From: Escherichia ruysiae
GTDB taxonomy: Bacteria; Pseudomonadota; Gammaproteobacteria; Enterobacterales; Enterobacteriaceae
Strand: one strand, 5' to 3'
DNA: 64,000 bases
NCBI RefSeq assembly: GCF_902498915.1
Contig: NZ_CABVLQ010000001.1
The notes under the pieces were generated by a model. The model did not search any database. It was given only the letters and a program-made list of their open reading frames with translations, and was not told the origin of the DNA. Numbering within the stretch: the first letter of the stretch is position 1; each line of letters opens with the position of its first letter. Of this stretch, positions 9,269 through 21,517 are shown one piece after another. Made by a program: the position numbers and the translations under genes.

Positions 9269-10183
9269 ATGAAAGCCACGTCGGAAGAACTCGCCATTTT
9301 TGTTTCGGTCGTCGAAAGCGGCAGCTTTAGCCGGGCAGCGGAACAATTAGGGCAAGCAAACTCAGCAGTCAGCCGTGCGGTAAAAAAGCTGGAAATGAAA
9401 CTTGGCGTCAGCCTACTTAATCGAACCACACGACAACTTAGCCTGACGGAAGAAGGCGAGCGTTATTTTCGTCGCGTACAGTCAATTTTGCAGGAGATGG
9501 CAGCGGCAGAATCAGAAATTATGGAGACGCGTAATACACCGCGCGGACTGTTACGGATCGATGCCGCAACCCCCGTGGTACTACACTTTCTGATGCCGTT
9601 AATTAAGCCTTTCCGCGAACGCTATCCGGAAGTCACTTTATCGCTAGTCTCCTCCGAAACGATTATTAATTTGATCGAAAGAAAAGTGGATGTCGCGATT
9701 CGCGCCGGTACGTTAACGGATTCCAGCTTACGAGCCAGGCCGTTATTTAACAGTTATCGAAAAATTATCGCCTCCCCCGACTATATTGCCCGCTACGGGA
9801 AGCCAGAAACTATCGACGATTTAAAGCAACATGTTTGCCTGGGATTCACTGAACCCGCTTCCCTCAATACCTGGCCGATAGCCTGTAGCGATGGACAATT
9901 ACATGAGGTGAAGTACGGTTTGTCATCCAATAGTGGAGAAACACTGAAACAGCTTTGCCTGAGTGGCAACGGGATTGCGTGTTTGTCCGACTATATGATC
10001 GACAGAGAAATTGCTCGTGGTGAACTGGTGGAGTTAATGGCAGATAAAGTGTTGCCAGTGGAAATGCCCTTCAGCGCCGTCTATTACAGCGACCGCGCGG
10101 TAAGTACTCGCATCCGGGCCTTTATCGATTTCCTTAGCGAGCATATAAAAACAGCTCCCGCAGGAGCTGTCAGAGAGGCTTAA
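9269..10183 (+). CDS. yafC: LysR-family transcriptional regulator YafC
   Basis: The 304-residue protein has an N-terminal LysR winged helix-turn-helix (about 1-60: LAIFVSVVESGSFSRAAEQLG, then AVSRAVKKLE). A LysR substrate-binding domain (about 90-295) follows, in the CrgA/AaeR-like subgroup. A ribosome site AGGAG lies a few bases before the ATG. Its targets are not known. The gene ends four bases inside convergent dkgB, and its last codons contain what looks like the dkgB terminator. Confidence 0.92.
   Translation: MKATSEELAIFVSVVESGSFSRAAEQLGQANSAVSRAVKKLEMKLGVSLLNRTTRQLSLTEEGERYFRRVQSILQEMAAAESEIMETRNTPRGLLRIDAATPVVLHFLMPLIKPFRERYPEVTLSLVSSETIINLIERKVDVAIRAGTLTDSSLRARPLFNSYRKIIASPDYIARYGKPETIDDLKQHVCLGFTEPASLNTWPIACSDGQLHEVKYGLSSNSGETLKQLCLSGNGIACLSDYMIDREIARGELVELMADKVLPVEMPFSAVYYSDRAVSTRIRAFIDFLSEHIKTAPAGAVREA
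10146..10170 (-). terminator. dkgB terminator embedded in the yafC 3' coding end
   Basis: The arms ACAGCTCC and GGAGCTGT pair around a four-base loop. On the minus strand the stem runs straight into a T tract, 10 bases past the dkgB stop. The same bases encode the last residues of YafC. Confidence 0.75.
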
Positions 10184-10983
10184 TCCCATTCAGGAGCCAG
10201 ACCTTCCGGACTTACGAGGCGGTCGTTGCAATCCAGTTCGGCGATCGCTTTTTTGTCTTCTGCATCAAGCTGTAAACTTTGTGCCTTAAGATTACTTTCC
10301 AGGTTTTCACGTTTAGTGGAAGACGGTATTACTGAGTAGCCTTCCTCCATTGCCCACGCCAGAATTACTTGTGCCGGGGTCGCATTGTGTTTAGCTGCGA
10401 TACGAGCAATAACCTCATCTTTCAGAGCCTTCCCATAAGCCAGCGTCATATAGGAAGTAATATGAATGCCGTGCTGTTTAGCCCAGGCGACCACTTTACG
10501 GTTTTGCAGATAAGGAGAGAGTTCAATCTGGTTGGTAGCGATGTTTTCAGCGCCAACAGCAGCAATTGCCTTTTCCATCAACGGGATCGTGAAGTTGGAA
10601 ATACCGATTTCACGCGTCAGCCCTTGTTTTTTCGCTTCCAGCAACGCCTGCATAAACTCTTCAACAGAGACTTCATCGTTTGGTGACGGCCAGTGGATTA
10701 GCGTCAGATCAACATAATCGGTACGCAATTTTTGCAGGCTCTCTTTCAGACTCGGGATCAGTTTGTCTTTGCTGAGATTTTCAATCCAGATTTTAGTGGT
10801 GATATAGAGTTCATTACGTGGCACGCCACTTTCTGCAATCGCCTGACCTACTGCAGCTTCGTTATCATAGATTTGTGCGGTATCAATTGCGCGATAGCCA
10901 AGTTCAAGCGCCGTTTTCACAGATGCAATAACAACGTCGTCTTTGAGACGGAAAGTACCTAAACCAAATGCAGGGATAGCCAT
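10180..10983 (-). CDS. dkgB: 2,5-diketo-D-gluconate reductase B / methylglyoxal reductase
   Basis: This 267-residue aldo-keto reductase uses NADPH to reduce aldehydes and ketones, including methylglyoxal and 2,5-diketo-D-gluconate in vitro. The AKR signatures are complete: GYRAIDTAQIYDNE, with catalytic D34 and Y39, then the TTKIW lysine and LIHWP histidine. The IPSSTKRENLESN segment near the C-terminus forms the cofactor phosphate site. gloB in this window also handles methylglyoxal, but the two genes are separate. The gene lies downstream of its own promoter region and upstream of aspU on the same strand. Confidence 0.95.
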   Translation of the reverse strand: MAIPAFGLGTFRLKDDVVIASVKTALELGYRAIDTAQIYDNEAAVGQAIAESGVPRNELYITTKIWIENLSKDKLIPSLKESLQKLRTDYVDLTLIHWPSPNDEVSVEEFMQALLEAKKQGLTREIGISNFTIPLMEKAIAAVGAENIATNQIELSPYLQNRKVVAWAKQHGIHITSYMTLAYGKALKDEVIARIAAKHNATPAQVILAWAMEEGYSVIPSSTKRENLESNLKAQSLQLDAEDKKAIAELDCNDRLVSPEGLAPEWD

Positions 10984-11105
10984 AATATGCCTCTTCTAAT
11001 GCTATGTTCGTTAACTGAGATGATTATGGGCTTCAGACTGTTGCGGAAAAAGAGCGTAAAATGCAGAGGATTTTTGCGATTTTGGCAATAATAGAAATAC
11101 AGACG

Positions 11106-11136
11106 AAAAAAAACCTCGAGCGTTAACTCGAGGTTT
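11106..11136 (-). terminator. Rho-independent terminator of the rrn-aspU transcript
   Basis: The stem AACCTCGAG/CTCGAGGTT (11112-11135) is followed on the minus strand by a T tract of eight. It lies 10 bases past the 3' end of aspU and ends the whole ribosomal operon. Confidence 0.88.
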
Positions 11137-11145
11137 CTTAATAAG

Positions 11146-11222
11146 TGGCGGAACGGACGGGACTCGAACCCGCGACCCCCTGCGTGACAGGCAGGTATTC
11201 TAACCGACTGAACTACCGCTCC
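11146..11222 (-). tRNA. aspU: tRNA-Asp (GTC) at the distal end of the rRNA operon
   Basis: The sequence is the same 77-base tRNA-Asp as at 2922-2998, with anticodon GTC and encoded CCA. It follows the 5S gene as the last product of the rRNA operon, which is how rrnH is laid out in K-12. It is placed about 190 bases from the 5S gene because the spacer here is enlarged. Confidence 0.97.
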
Positions 11223-11267
11223 ACCGAATTCTTTTACAACCACCGGTTTTATGACCGGCTTACTGCT

Positions 11268-11413
11268 TAATTTGATGCCTGGCAGTTTATGAATCACTTC
11301 GTGATTCACCCTTCGGGCCCTTGCTTCGCAACGTTCAAAAGCTTTCGCTTTTGTCCTACTCTCTTATCGAGTAGTGAACTGCCTCAAAGGTCAGTGCCAT
11401 TCTTCGTAATTTG
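11268..11413 (-). repeat. Repeated 5S tail and hairpin cluster in the 5S-aspU spacer
   Basis: The 20 bases at 11268-11287 repeat those at 11407-11426, which cover the 5S 3' end and the adjoining spacer. Between the copies lie several small hairpins: GAATCAC/GTGATTC near 11291-11307, AAAAGC/GCTTTT near 11336-11353, and CTACTC/GAGTAG near 11357-11373. This looks like a partial duplication from another rRNA operon end or a remnant of a second 5S gene. Confidence 0.6.
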
Positions 11414-11533
11414 ATGCCTGGCAGTTCCCTACTCTCGCATGGGGAGACCCCACACTACCATCGGCGCTACGGCGTTTCACTTCTGAGTTCGGCATGGGGT
11501 CAGGTGGGACCACCGCGCTACGGCCGCCAGGCA
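11414..11533 (-). rRNA. rrf: 5S ribosomal RNA
   Basis: This is 120 bases, matching E. coli 5S end to end on the minus strand (TGCCTGGCGG start, CTGCCAGGCAT end). It lies 96 bases past the 23S 3' end in the expected order. The position, with aspU after it, says rrnH. Confidence 0.98.
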
Positions 11534-11629
11534 AATTCTGTTTATCAACACGTCCTGTTCCGACCTGTCGATTTAATCTGTATCAGGCTGAAAATCTTCT
11601 CTCATCCGCCAAAACACCTTCGGCGTTGT

Positions 11630-14534
<2,905 letters not shown>

Positions 14535-14642
14535 TCACAACCCGAAGATGTTTCGTAAAACACCATCGTGTTGCGAAAATTTGAGAGACTCACGAATAAT
14601 CTTTCGACTATTCAGTGTTTCAATTTTCAGCTTGATCCAGAT

Positions 14643-14654
14643 TTTTAAAGAGCA
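14643..14654 (-). promoter_or_regulatory. Spacer boxA antitermination site before 23S
   Basis: TGCTCTTTAAAA on the minus strand is a boxA-type element in the tRNA-Ala/23S spacer, where NusB and S10 load to keep polymerase antiterminating. It sits about 110 bases upstream of the 23S start. Confidence 0.65.
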
Positions 14655-14717
14655 AAACTTCGCAGTGAACCCTTGCAGGTACACTCTGAAGTATTTTTTA
14701 TTTAATCACTACAGAGA

Positions 14718-14793
14718 TGGTGGAGCTATGCGGGATCGAACCGCAGACCTCCTGCGTGCAAAGCAGGCGCTCTCCCAGCTGAGCTATAGCCCC
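14718..14793 (-). tRNA. alaV: tRNA-Ala (TGC) in the 16S-23S spacer
   Basis: The 76-base sequence begins GGGGCTATAGC and ends with encoded CCA; the anticodon loop reads TTTGCAC. It is the second spacer tRNA, and the Ile-Ala pair is the kind found in rrnA, rrnD and rrnH. I use alaV because aspU and dkgB mark this operon as rrnH. Confidence 0.97.
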
Positions 14794-14835
14794 ATAACAT
14801 GTAGTTAAAACCTCTTCAAATTTGCGGTGCAAATT

Positions 14836-14912
<77 letters not shown>

Positions 14913-14980
14913 GTAGAGGTTTTACTGCTCATTTTCATCAGACAATCTGTGTGAGCACTTCAAAGTACGCTTCTTTAAGG

Positions 14981-16522
<1,542 letters not shown>

Positions 16523-16654
16523 AAAAGTTTGATGCTCAAAGAATTAAACTTCGTAATGAATTACGTGTTCACTCTTGAGACTTGGTATTCATTTATCGTC
16601 CGAGGACGTTAAGAATCCGTATCTTCGAGTGCCCACACAGATTGTCTGATAAAT

Positions 16655-16666
16655 TGTTAAAGAGCA
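16655..16666 (-). promoter_or_regulatory. Leader boxA antitermination site
   Basis: TGCTCTTTAACA in the rRNA leader on the minus strand is the classic boxA, bound as RNA by NusB-S10. It lies between P2 and the 16S gene, at the expected distance from P2. Confidence 0.85.
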
Positions 16667-16706
16667 GTTGCGACGCGGCTTTCAGCTCACTGTCGCGAGG
16701 TGGCGT

Positions 16707-16734
16707 ATATTACGCTTTCCTCTTTCAGAGTCAA
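16707..16734 (-). promoter_or_regulatory. rRNA operon promoter P2
   Basis: On the minus strand, -35 TTGACT (16729-16734) and -10 TAATAT (16707-16712) are 16 bases apart. P2 is the weaker, steadier rRNA promoter, about 110 bases downstream of P1. Confidence 0.85.
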
Positions 16735-16816
16735 CCCTGAATTTCAGAATTTTTCTCTTCAACCGAACCGGCTGTTTGTGTGAAGTGATTCACATCCGCC
16801 GTGTCGATGGAGGCGC

Positions 16817-16844
16817 ATTATAGGGAGTCGTTTCAGGAAGACAA
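16817..16844 (-). promoter_or_regulatory. rRNA operon promoter P1
   Basis: On the minus strand, -35 TTGTCT (16839-16844) and -10 TATAAT (16817-16822) have the 16-base spacer typical of rrn P1. A GC-rich discriminator (GCGCCTC) follows, as needed for ppGpp/DksA control. The upstream DNA (16845-16870) is AT-rich like an UP element. It begins only about 45 bases past the gmhB stop, so Fis sites would fall in gmhB. Confidence 0.88.
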
Positions 16845-16887
16845 GCGGAAAAATGCATTTTTATTTCAACCGCTCATCTTTTAATCA

Positions 16888-17460
16888 TTACGCCGGTTTT
16901 TGCTGCTTTTTTATCGCTTGCGGCAGGTCTGCCAGGCTATTTAACACCCAATCCGCCGCGTTTTCTGCTTCAGGCGTAATAGGTTTACCCGTACGCACCA
17001 GCACTTTTGTTCCGACGTTCGCCGCAGCCGCTGCCTGCATATCTTCTAATTTATCGCCCACCATATAAGAAGCGGCCATATCAATATGCAAATAATCGCG
17101 TGCCGACAACAGCATCCCTGGATGCGGTTTACGGCAATCGCAGACCTGGCGAAACTCTTCAACACTACCCTGCGGATGATGCGGGCAATAATAGATGCCA
17201 TCCAGATCGACATCGCGGTCTGCCAGCGACCAGTCCATCCACTCGGTCAGCGTTTCAAACTGTGCTTCAGTAAATTTACCGCGAGCAATGCCAGACTGGT
17301 TGGTTACTACCACCAGCGCAAAGCCCATTTTTTTTAGCTCGCGCATGGCGTCAATAACACCATCGATAAATTCAAAGTTGTCGATCTCATGGACATAGCC
17401 GTGATCGACATTAATGGTGCCATCACGGTCAAGAAAAATTGCGGGTACGCTCTTCGCCAC
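16888..17460 (-). CDS. gmhB: D-glycero-beta-D-manno-heptose 1,7-bisphosphate 7-phosphatase
   Basis: The 190-residue HAD-family phosphatase removes the 7-phosphate in the ADP-heptose pathway that feeds lipopolysaccharide core synthesis. The catalytic D11 and D13 (FLDRDGTIN), the TNQSGIARG block and the GDKLEDM block are present. The zinc loop shows its cysteine/histidine set in CPHHP and CDCRKP. It is transcribed toward the rRNA operon and is divergent from metN. Confidence 0.96.
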   Translation of the reverse strand: MAKSVPAIFLDRDGTINVDHGYVHEIDNFEFIDGVIDAMRELKKMGFALVVVTNQSGIARGKFTEAQFETLTEWMDWSLADRDVDLDGIYYCPHHPQGSVEEFRQVCDCRKPHPGMLLSARDYLHIDMAASYMVGDKLEDMQAAAAANVGTKVLVRTGKPITPEAENAADWVLNSLADLPQAIKKQQKPA

Positions 17461-17549
17461 CTTTTATAGCTCCTTAATAAGGCATGTGACGCTAGTATCG
17501 CATGTTTCGACCAGCAAGAAAGTGCTCTTCGCATAAACCTGATTGATTT

Positions 17550-17573
17550 AGACGTCTGGATGCCTTAACATCC
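17550..17573. promoter_or_regulatory. MetJ operator (tandem met boxes) upstream of metN
   Basis: Three adjoining 8-base boxes are visible: AGACGTCT (perfect consensus), GGATGCCT and TAACATCC. MetJ with S-adenosylmethionine represses methionine genes by binding such tandem boxes. The site is about 75 bases upstream of metN, which is its expected target. Confidence 0.85.
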
Positions 17574-17647
17574 ATTTCATTGACGGCGTTGCCCGTTCCA
17601 GGCATTCGAAATGCCACGACTAACTTAATGACGATAATAAATAATCA

Positions 17648-18679
17648 ATGATAAAACTTTCGAATATCACCAAAGTGTTCCACCAGGGCACCCGCACCAT
17701 CCAGGCGTTGAACAACGTCAGCCTGCATGTGCCAGCTGGACAAATTTATGGCGTTATCGGTGCCTCAGGCGCGGGTAAGAGTACGCTTATACGTTGTGTA
17801 AACCTGCTGGAGCGCCCAACCGAGGGTAGCGTGCTGGTCGATGGCCAGGAACTGACTACGTTGTCAGAATCCGAGCTGACTAAAGCTCGCCGCCAGATTG
17901 GTATGATTTTCCAGCATTTTAACCTGCTCTCTTCGCGTACTGTTTTTGGCAACGTGGCTCTGCCGCTGGAGCTGGACAATACACCGAAAGACGAGATCAA
18001 ACGTCGCGTGACGGAATTGCTGTCATTGGTTGGTCTTGGCGATAAGCATGATAGCTACCCGTCGAATCTTTCCGGTGGGCAGAAACAGCGTGTGGCGATT
18101 GCCCGTGCGTTAGCCAGCAATCCCAAAGTATTGCTGTGTGATGAAGCCACCAGCGCGCTGGATCCGGCAACCACACGTTCTATTCTCGAACTGCTGAAAG
18201 ACATCAACCGCCGTCTGGGTTTGACGATTCTGTTGATAACCCACGAAATGGACGTTGTGAAGCGAATTTGTGATTGCGTGGCGGTCATCAGCAATGGCGA
18301 ACTGATCGAGCAGGACAAGGTAAGTGAAGTGTTCTCGCATCCGAAAACGCCGCTGGCGCAAAAATTTATTCAGTCGACTCTGCATCTGGATATCCCAGAA
18401 GATTATCAGGAACGTCTGCAAGCGGAGCCATTCACTGACTGCGTACCGATGCTGCGCCTGGAGTTTACCGGTCAGTCGGTAGATGCCCCACTGCTTTCTG
18501 AAACTGCGCGTCGTTTCAACGTTAATAACAACATTATTAGCGCGCAGATGGATTACGCCGGTGGCGTTAAGTTCGGCATCATGTTGACTGAAATGCACGG
18601 CACACAACAAGATACGCAAGCCGCCATTGCCTGGCTGCAGGAACACCATGTAAAAGTAGAGGTACTGGGTTATGTCTGA
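17648..18679 (+). CDS. metN: Methionine ABC transporter ATP-binding protein
   Basis: The 343-residue ATPase powers high-affinity methionine import across the inner membrane. Walker A is GASGAGKS (38-45), the signature is LSGGQKQR and Walker B is LLCDEATSALD. The C-terminal NIL/ACT-like domain (about 265-343) binds methionine and shuts the transporter when internal methionine is high. It is first in metNIQ, overlaps metI by eight bases and has MetJ boxes upstream. Confidence 0.98.
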   Translation: MIKLSNITKVFHQGTRTIQALNNVSLHVPAGQIYGVIGASGAGKSTLIRCVNLLERPTEGSVLVDGQELTTLSESELTKARRQIGMIFQHFNLLSSRTVFGNVALPLELDNTPKDEIKRRVTELLSLVGLGDKHDSYPSNLSGGQKQRVAIARALASNPKVLLCDEATSALDPATTRSILELLKDINRRLGLTILLITHEMDVVKRICDCVAVISNGELIEQDKVSEVFSHPKTPLAQKFIQSTLHLDIPEDYQERLQAEPFTDCVPMLRLEFTGQSVDAPLLSETARRFNVNNNIISAQMDYAGGVKFGIMLTEMHGTQQDTQAAIAWLQEHHVKVEVLGYV

Positions 18680-19325
18680 GCCGATGATGTGGCTGCTGGT
18701 TCGTGGCGTATGGGAAACGCTGGCAATGACCTTCGTATCCGGTTTTTTTGGGTTTGTGATTGGTCTGCCGGTTGGCGTCCTGCTTTATGTTACTCGTCCG
18801 GGGCAAATTATTGCTAACGCGAAGCTGTACCGTACCGTTTCAGCGATTGTGAACATTTTCCGTTCCATCCCGTTCATTATCTTGCTGGTATGGATGATTC
18901 CGTTTACTCGCGTTATTGTCGGTACATCGATTGGTTTGCAGGCAGCGATTGTTCCGTTAACTGTTGGTGCAGCACCGTTTATTGCCCGTATGGTCGAGAA
19001 CGCCCTGCTGGAAATCCCAACCGGGTTAATTGAAGCCTCTCGCGCAATGGGTGCCACACCAATGCAGATCGTGCGCAAAGTGCTGTTACCGGAAGCGTTA
19101 CCAGGTCTGGTTAACGCCGCAACTATCACCCTGATTACCCTGGTCGGTTATTCCGCTATGGGCGGCGCAGTCGGTGCCGGTGGTTTGGGTCAGATTGGCT
19201 ATCAGTATGGCTACATCGGCTATAACGCGACGGTGATGAATACGGTACTGGTATTGCTGGTCATTCTGGTTTATTTAATTCAGTTCGCAGGCGACCGCAT
19301 CGTCCGGGCTGTCACTCGCAAGTAA
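18672..19325 (+). CDS. metI: Methionine ABC transporter permease
   Basis: This 217-residue inner membrane protein has five probable membrane segments. The ABC permease coupling loop appears as EASRAMGATPMQIVRKVLLPEALPG. It forms the D/L-methionine channel with MetN and receives substrate from MetQ. The start lies inside the end of metN, implying translational coupling, and metQ follows after about 39 bases. Confidence 0.97.
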   Translation: MSEPMMWLLVRGVWETLAMTFVSGFFGFVIGLPVGVLLYVTRPGQIIANAKLYRTVSAIVNIFRSIPFIILLVWMIPFTRVIVGTSIGLQAAIVPLTVGAAPFIARMVENALLEIPTGLIEASRAMGATPMQIVRKVLLPEALPGLVNAATITLITLVGYSAMGGAVGAGGLGQIGYQYGYIGYNATVMNTVLVLLVILVYLIQFAGDRIVRAVTRK

Positions 19326-19364
19326 CGTTCAACACAACATAAATAATTGAAGAAGGAATAAGGT

Positions 19365-20180
19365 ATGGCGTTCAAATTCAAAACCTTTGCGGCAGTGGGA
19401 GCCCTGATTGGATCACTGGCACTGGTAGGGTGCGGCCAGGATGAAAAAGATCCAAACCACATCAAAGTCGGCGTGATTGTCGGTGCCGAACAGCAGGTTG
19501 CAGAAGTCGCGCAGAAAGTTGCGAAAGACAAATATGGCCTGGACGTTGAGCTGGTAACCTTCAACGACTATGTTCTGCCAAACGAAGCATTGAGCAAAGG
19601 CGATATCGACGCCAACGCCTTCCAGCATAAACCGTACCTTGATCAGCAACTGAAAGATCGTGGCTACAAACTGGTCGCAGTAGGCAACACTTTTGTTTAT
19701 CCGATTGCTGGTTACTCCAAGAAAATAAAATCACTGGATGAACTGCAGGATGGTTCGCAGGTTGCCGTGCCAAACGATCCAACTAACCTTGGTCGTTCAC
19801 TGCTGCTGCTGCAAAAAGTGGGCTTGATCAAACTGAAAGATGGCGTTGGCCTGCTGCCGACTGTTCTTGATGTTGTTGAGAACCCAAAAAACCTGAAAAT
19901 TGTTGAACTGGAAGCACCGCAACTGCCGCGTTCTCTGGACGACGCGCAAATCGCTCTGGCAGTTATCAACACCACCTATGCCAGCCAGATTGGCCTGACT
20001 CCGGCGAAAGACGGCATCTTTGTAGAAGACAAAGAGTCCCCGTATGTTAACCTGATCGTAACTCGTGAAGACAACAAAGACGCAGAGAACGTGAAGAAAT
20101 TCGTGCAGGCTTATCAATCTGATGAAGTGTACGAAGCGGCAAACAAAGTGTTTAACGGCGGCGCTGTTAAAGGCTGGTAA
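19365..20180 (+). CDS. metQ: Methionine-binding lipoprotein
   Basis: The 271-residue NlpA-family binding protein captures methionine in the periplasm for MetNI. The signal peptide ends in the lipobox LALVGC, with lipidated C23. The body shows the NlpA-family pattern: VGVIVGAEQQVAEVAQKVAKDK, then a DANAFQHKPYLDQQ block. It is the last gene of metNIQ and is followed by a terminator hairpin. Confidence 0.97.
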   Translation: MAFKFKTFAAVGALIGSLALVGCGQDEKDPNHIKVGVIVGAEQQVAEVAQKVAKDKYGLDVELVTFNDYVLPNEALSKGDIDANAFQHKPYLDQQLKDRGYKLVAVGNTFVYPIAGYSKKIKSLDELQDGSQVAVPNDPTNLGRSLLLLQKVGLIKLKDGVGLLPTVLDVVENPKNLKIVELEAPQLPRSLDDAQIALAVINTTYASQIGLTPAKDGIFVEDKESPYVNLIVTREDNKDAENVKKFVQAYQSDEVYEAANKVFNGGAVKGW

Positions 20181-20217
20181 TATTTAGGCTGTTTCCACAA
20201 TTTGTAATATCATTCAG

Positions 20218-20246
20218 GACGGGCGCTTGCCCGTCTTGTCATTTTT
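20218..20246 (+). terminator. Rho-independent terminator after metQ
   Basis: The stem GACGGGC/GCCCGTC with loop GCTT is followed by TTGTCATTTTT, about 38 bases past metQ. Confidence 0.8.
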
Positions 20247-20297
20247 ACAAGCGCCTGATTCAATATTGACGTTTTGATCATACATTGAGGAAATACT

Positions 20298-20702
20298 ATG
20301 CGTGCTTTACCGATCTGTTTAGTAGCACTCATGCTAAGCGGTTGTTCCATGTTAAGCAGATCCCCTGTCGAACCCGTTCAAAGCACTGCACCCCAGCCGA
20401 AAGCGGAGCCTGCAAAACCGAAAGCACCGCGCGCCACGCCGGTCCGAATTTATACCAATGCAGAAGAATTAGTCGGCAAACCGTTCCGCGATCTCGGTGA
20501 AGTCAGTGGCGACTCTTGCCAGGCCTCTAATCAGGACTCTCCACCGAGCATTCCAACCGCGCGTAAGCGGATGCAAATCAACGCCTCTAAAATGAAAGCC
20601 AATGCTGTTTTACTGCATAGCTGTGAAGTCACCAGCGGTACGCCAGGCTGCTACCGTCAGGCTGTATGTATCGGTTCTGCGCTTAACATTACGGCGAAAT
20701 GA
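20298..20702 (+). CDS. rcsF: Rcs stress-sensing outer membrane lipoprotein
   Basis: This 134-residue lipoprotein detects envelope and lipopolysaccharide damage and turns on the Rcs phosphorelay through IgaA. BamA, also encoded in this window, threads it to the cell surface. The lipobox is LMLSGC with C16. A proline/lysine-rich linker (about 22-48) follows. The folded domain has the four cysteines C74, C109, C118 and C124 that form two disulfides. Its stop overlaps the trmO start by four bases. Confidence 0.97.
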   Translation: MRALPICLVALMLSGCSMLSRSPVEPVQSTAPQPKAEPAKPKAPRATPVRIYTNAEELVGKPFRDLGEVSGDSCQASNQDSPPSIPTARKRMQINASKMKANAVLLHSCEVTSGTPGCYRQAVCIGSALNITAK

Positions 20703-21406
20703 GCAGTTTCCAGTTCGAGCAAATAGGCGTTATTCGCTCGCCCTATAAAGAAAAATTCGCCGTTCCGCGCCAGCCTGGTCTGGTAAAAAGCGCCAACGGT
20801 GAACTGCATCTCACTGCTCCCTACAACCAGGCCGATGCCGTGCGCGGCCTGGAAGCGTTCAGCCATTTATGGATCCTTTTCGTCTTTCATCAAACGATGG
20901 AAGGCGGCTGGCGTCCGACTGTGCGCCCACCGCGCCTCGGCGGTAACGCCAGAATGGGCGTTTTCGCCACACGCTCTACTTTCCGCCCTAACCCGATTGG
21001 TATGTCGCTGGTAGAACTGAAAGAGGTTGTTTGCCATAAAGACAGCGTGATTCTGAAGCTCGGTAGCCTGGATCTGGTTGATGGTACGCCAGTGGTGGAT
21101 ATCAAACCGTATCTCCCCTTTGCCGAATCGCTTCCCGATGCCAGTGCCAGCTATGCGCAAAGTGCGCCAGTGGCAGAGATGGCAGTGAGCTTTACCGCAG
21201 ATGTTGAAAAGCAACTATTGATGCTGGAGAAGCGTTATCCGCAGTTAACGCTGTTTATCCGCGAAGTACTGGCGCAGGATCCGCGTCCGGCCTATCGTAA
21301 AGGTGAGGAAACGGGCAAAACCTATGCCGTCTGGCTGCATGATTTTAATGTTCGCTGGCGCGTCACCGACGCAGGTTTTGAAGTCTTTGCGCTGGAACCG
21401 CGTTAA
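20699..21406 (+). CDS. trmO: tRNA (N6-threonylcarbamoyladenosine-37) N6-methyltransferase
   Basis: The 235-residue TrmO (formerly YaeB/TsaA) methylates t6A37 to m6t6A in threonine tRNAs that read ACY codons. The TsaA-type beta-barrel domain occupies the N-terminal half: IGVIRSPYKEKFAVPRQPGL, HLWILFVFH, RPPRLGG and the RSTFRPNPIGMS block. It overlaps rcsF by ATGA, so the two are likely coupled. Confidence 0.95.
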   Translation: MSSFQFEQIGVIRSPYKEKFAVPRQPGLVKSANGELHLTAPYNQADAVRGLEAFSHLWILFVFHQTMEGGWRPTVRPPRLGGNARMGVFATRSTFRPNPIGMSLVELKEVVCHKDSVILKLGSLDLVDGTPVVDIKPYLPFAESLPDASASYAQSAPVAEMAVSFTADVEKQLLMLEKRYPQLTLFIREVLAQDPRPAYRKGEETGKTYAVWLHDFNVRWRVTDAGFEVFALEPR

Positions 21407-21517
21407 ATTCACGCCCTTCTCTTTTGACATTTCTCCTGCACTGGTAAACTAAATCACTTTTTTTTGTCCCAGGCTCACCTTGAGCCTGTTCTACCTTCCA
21501 ACTGGAACCGTAACAAC

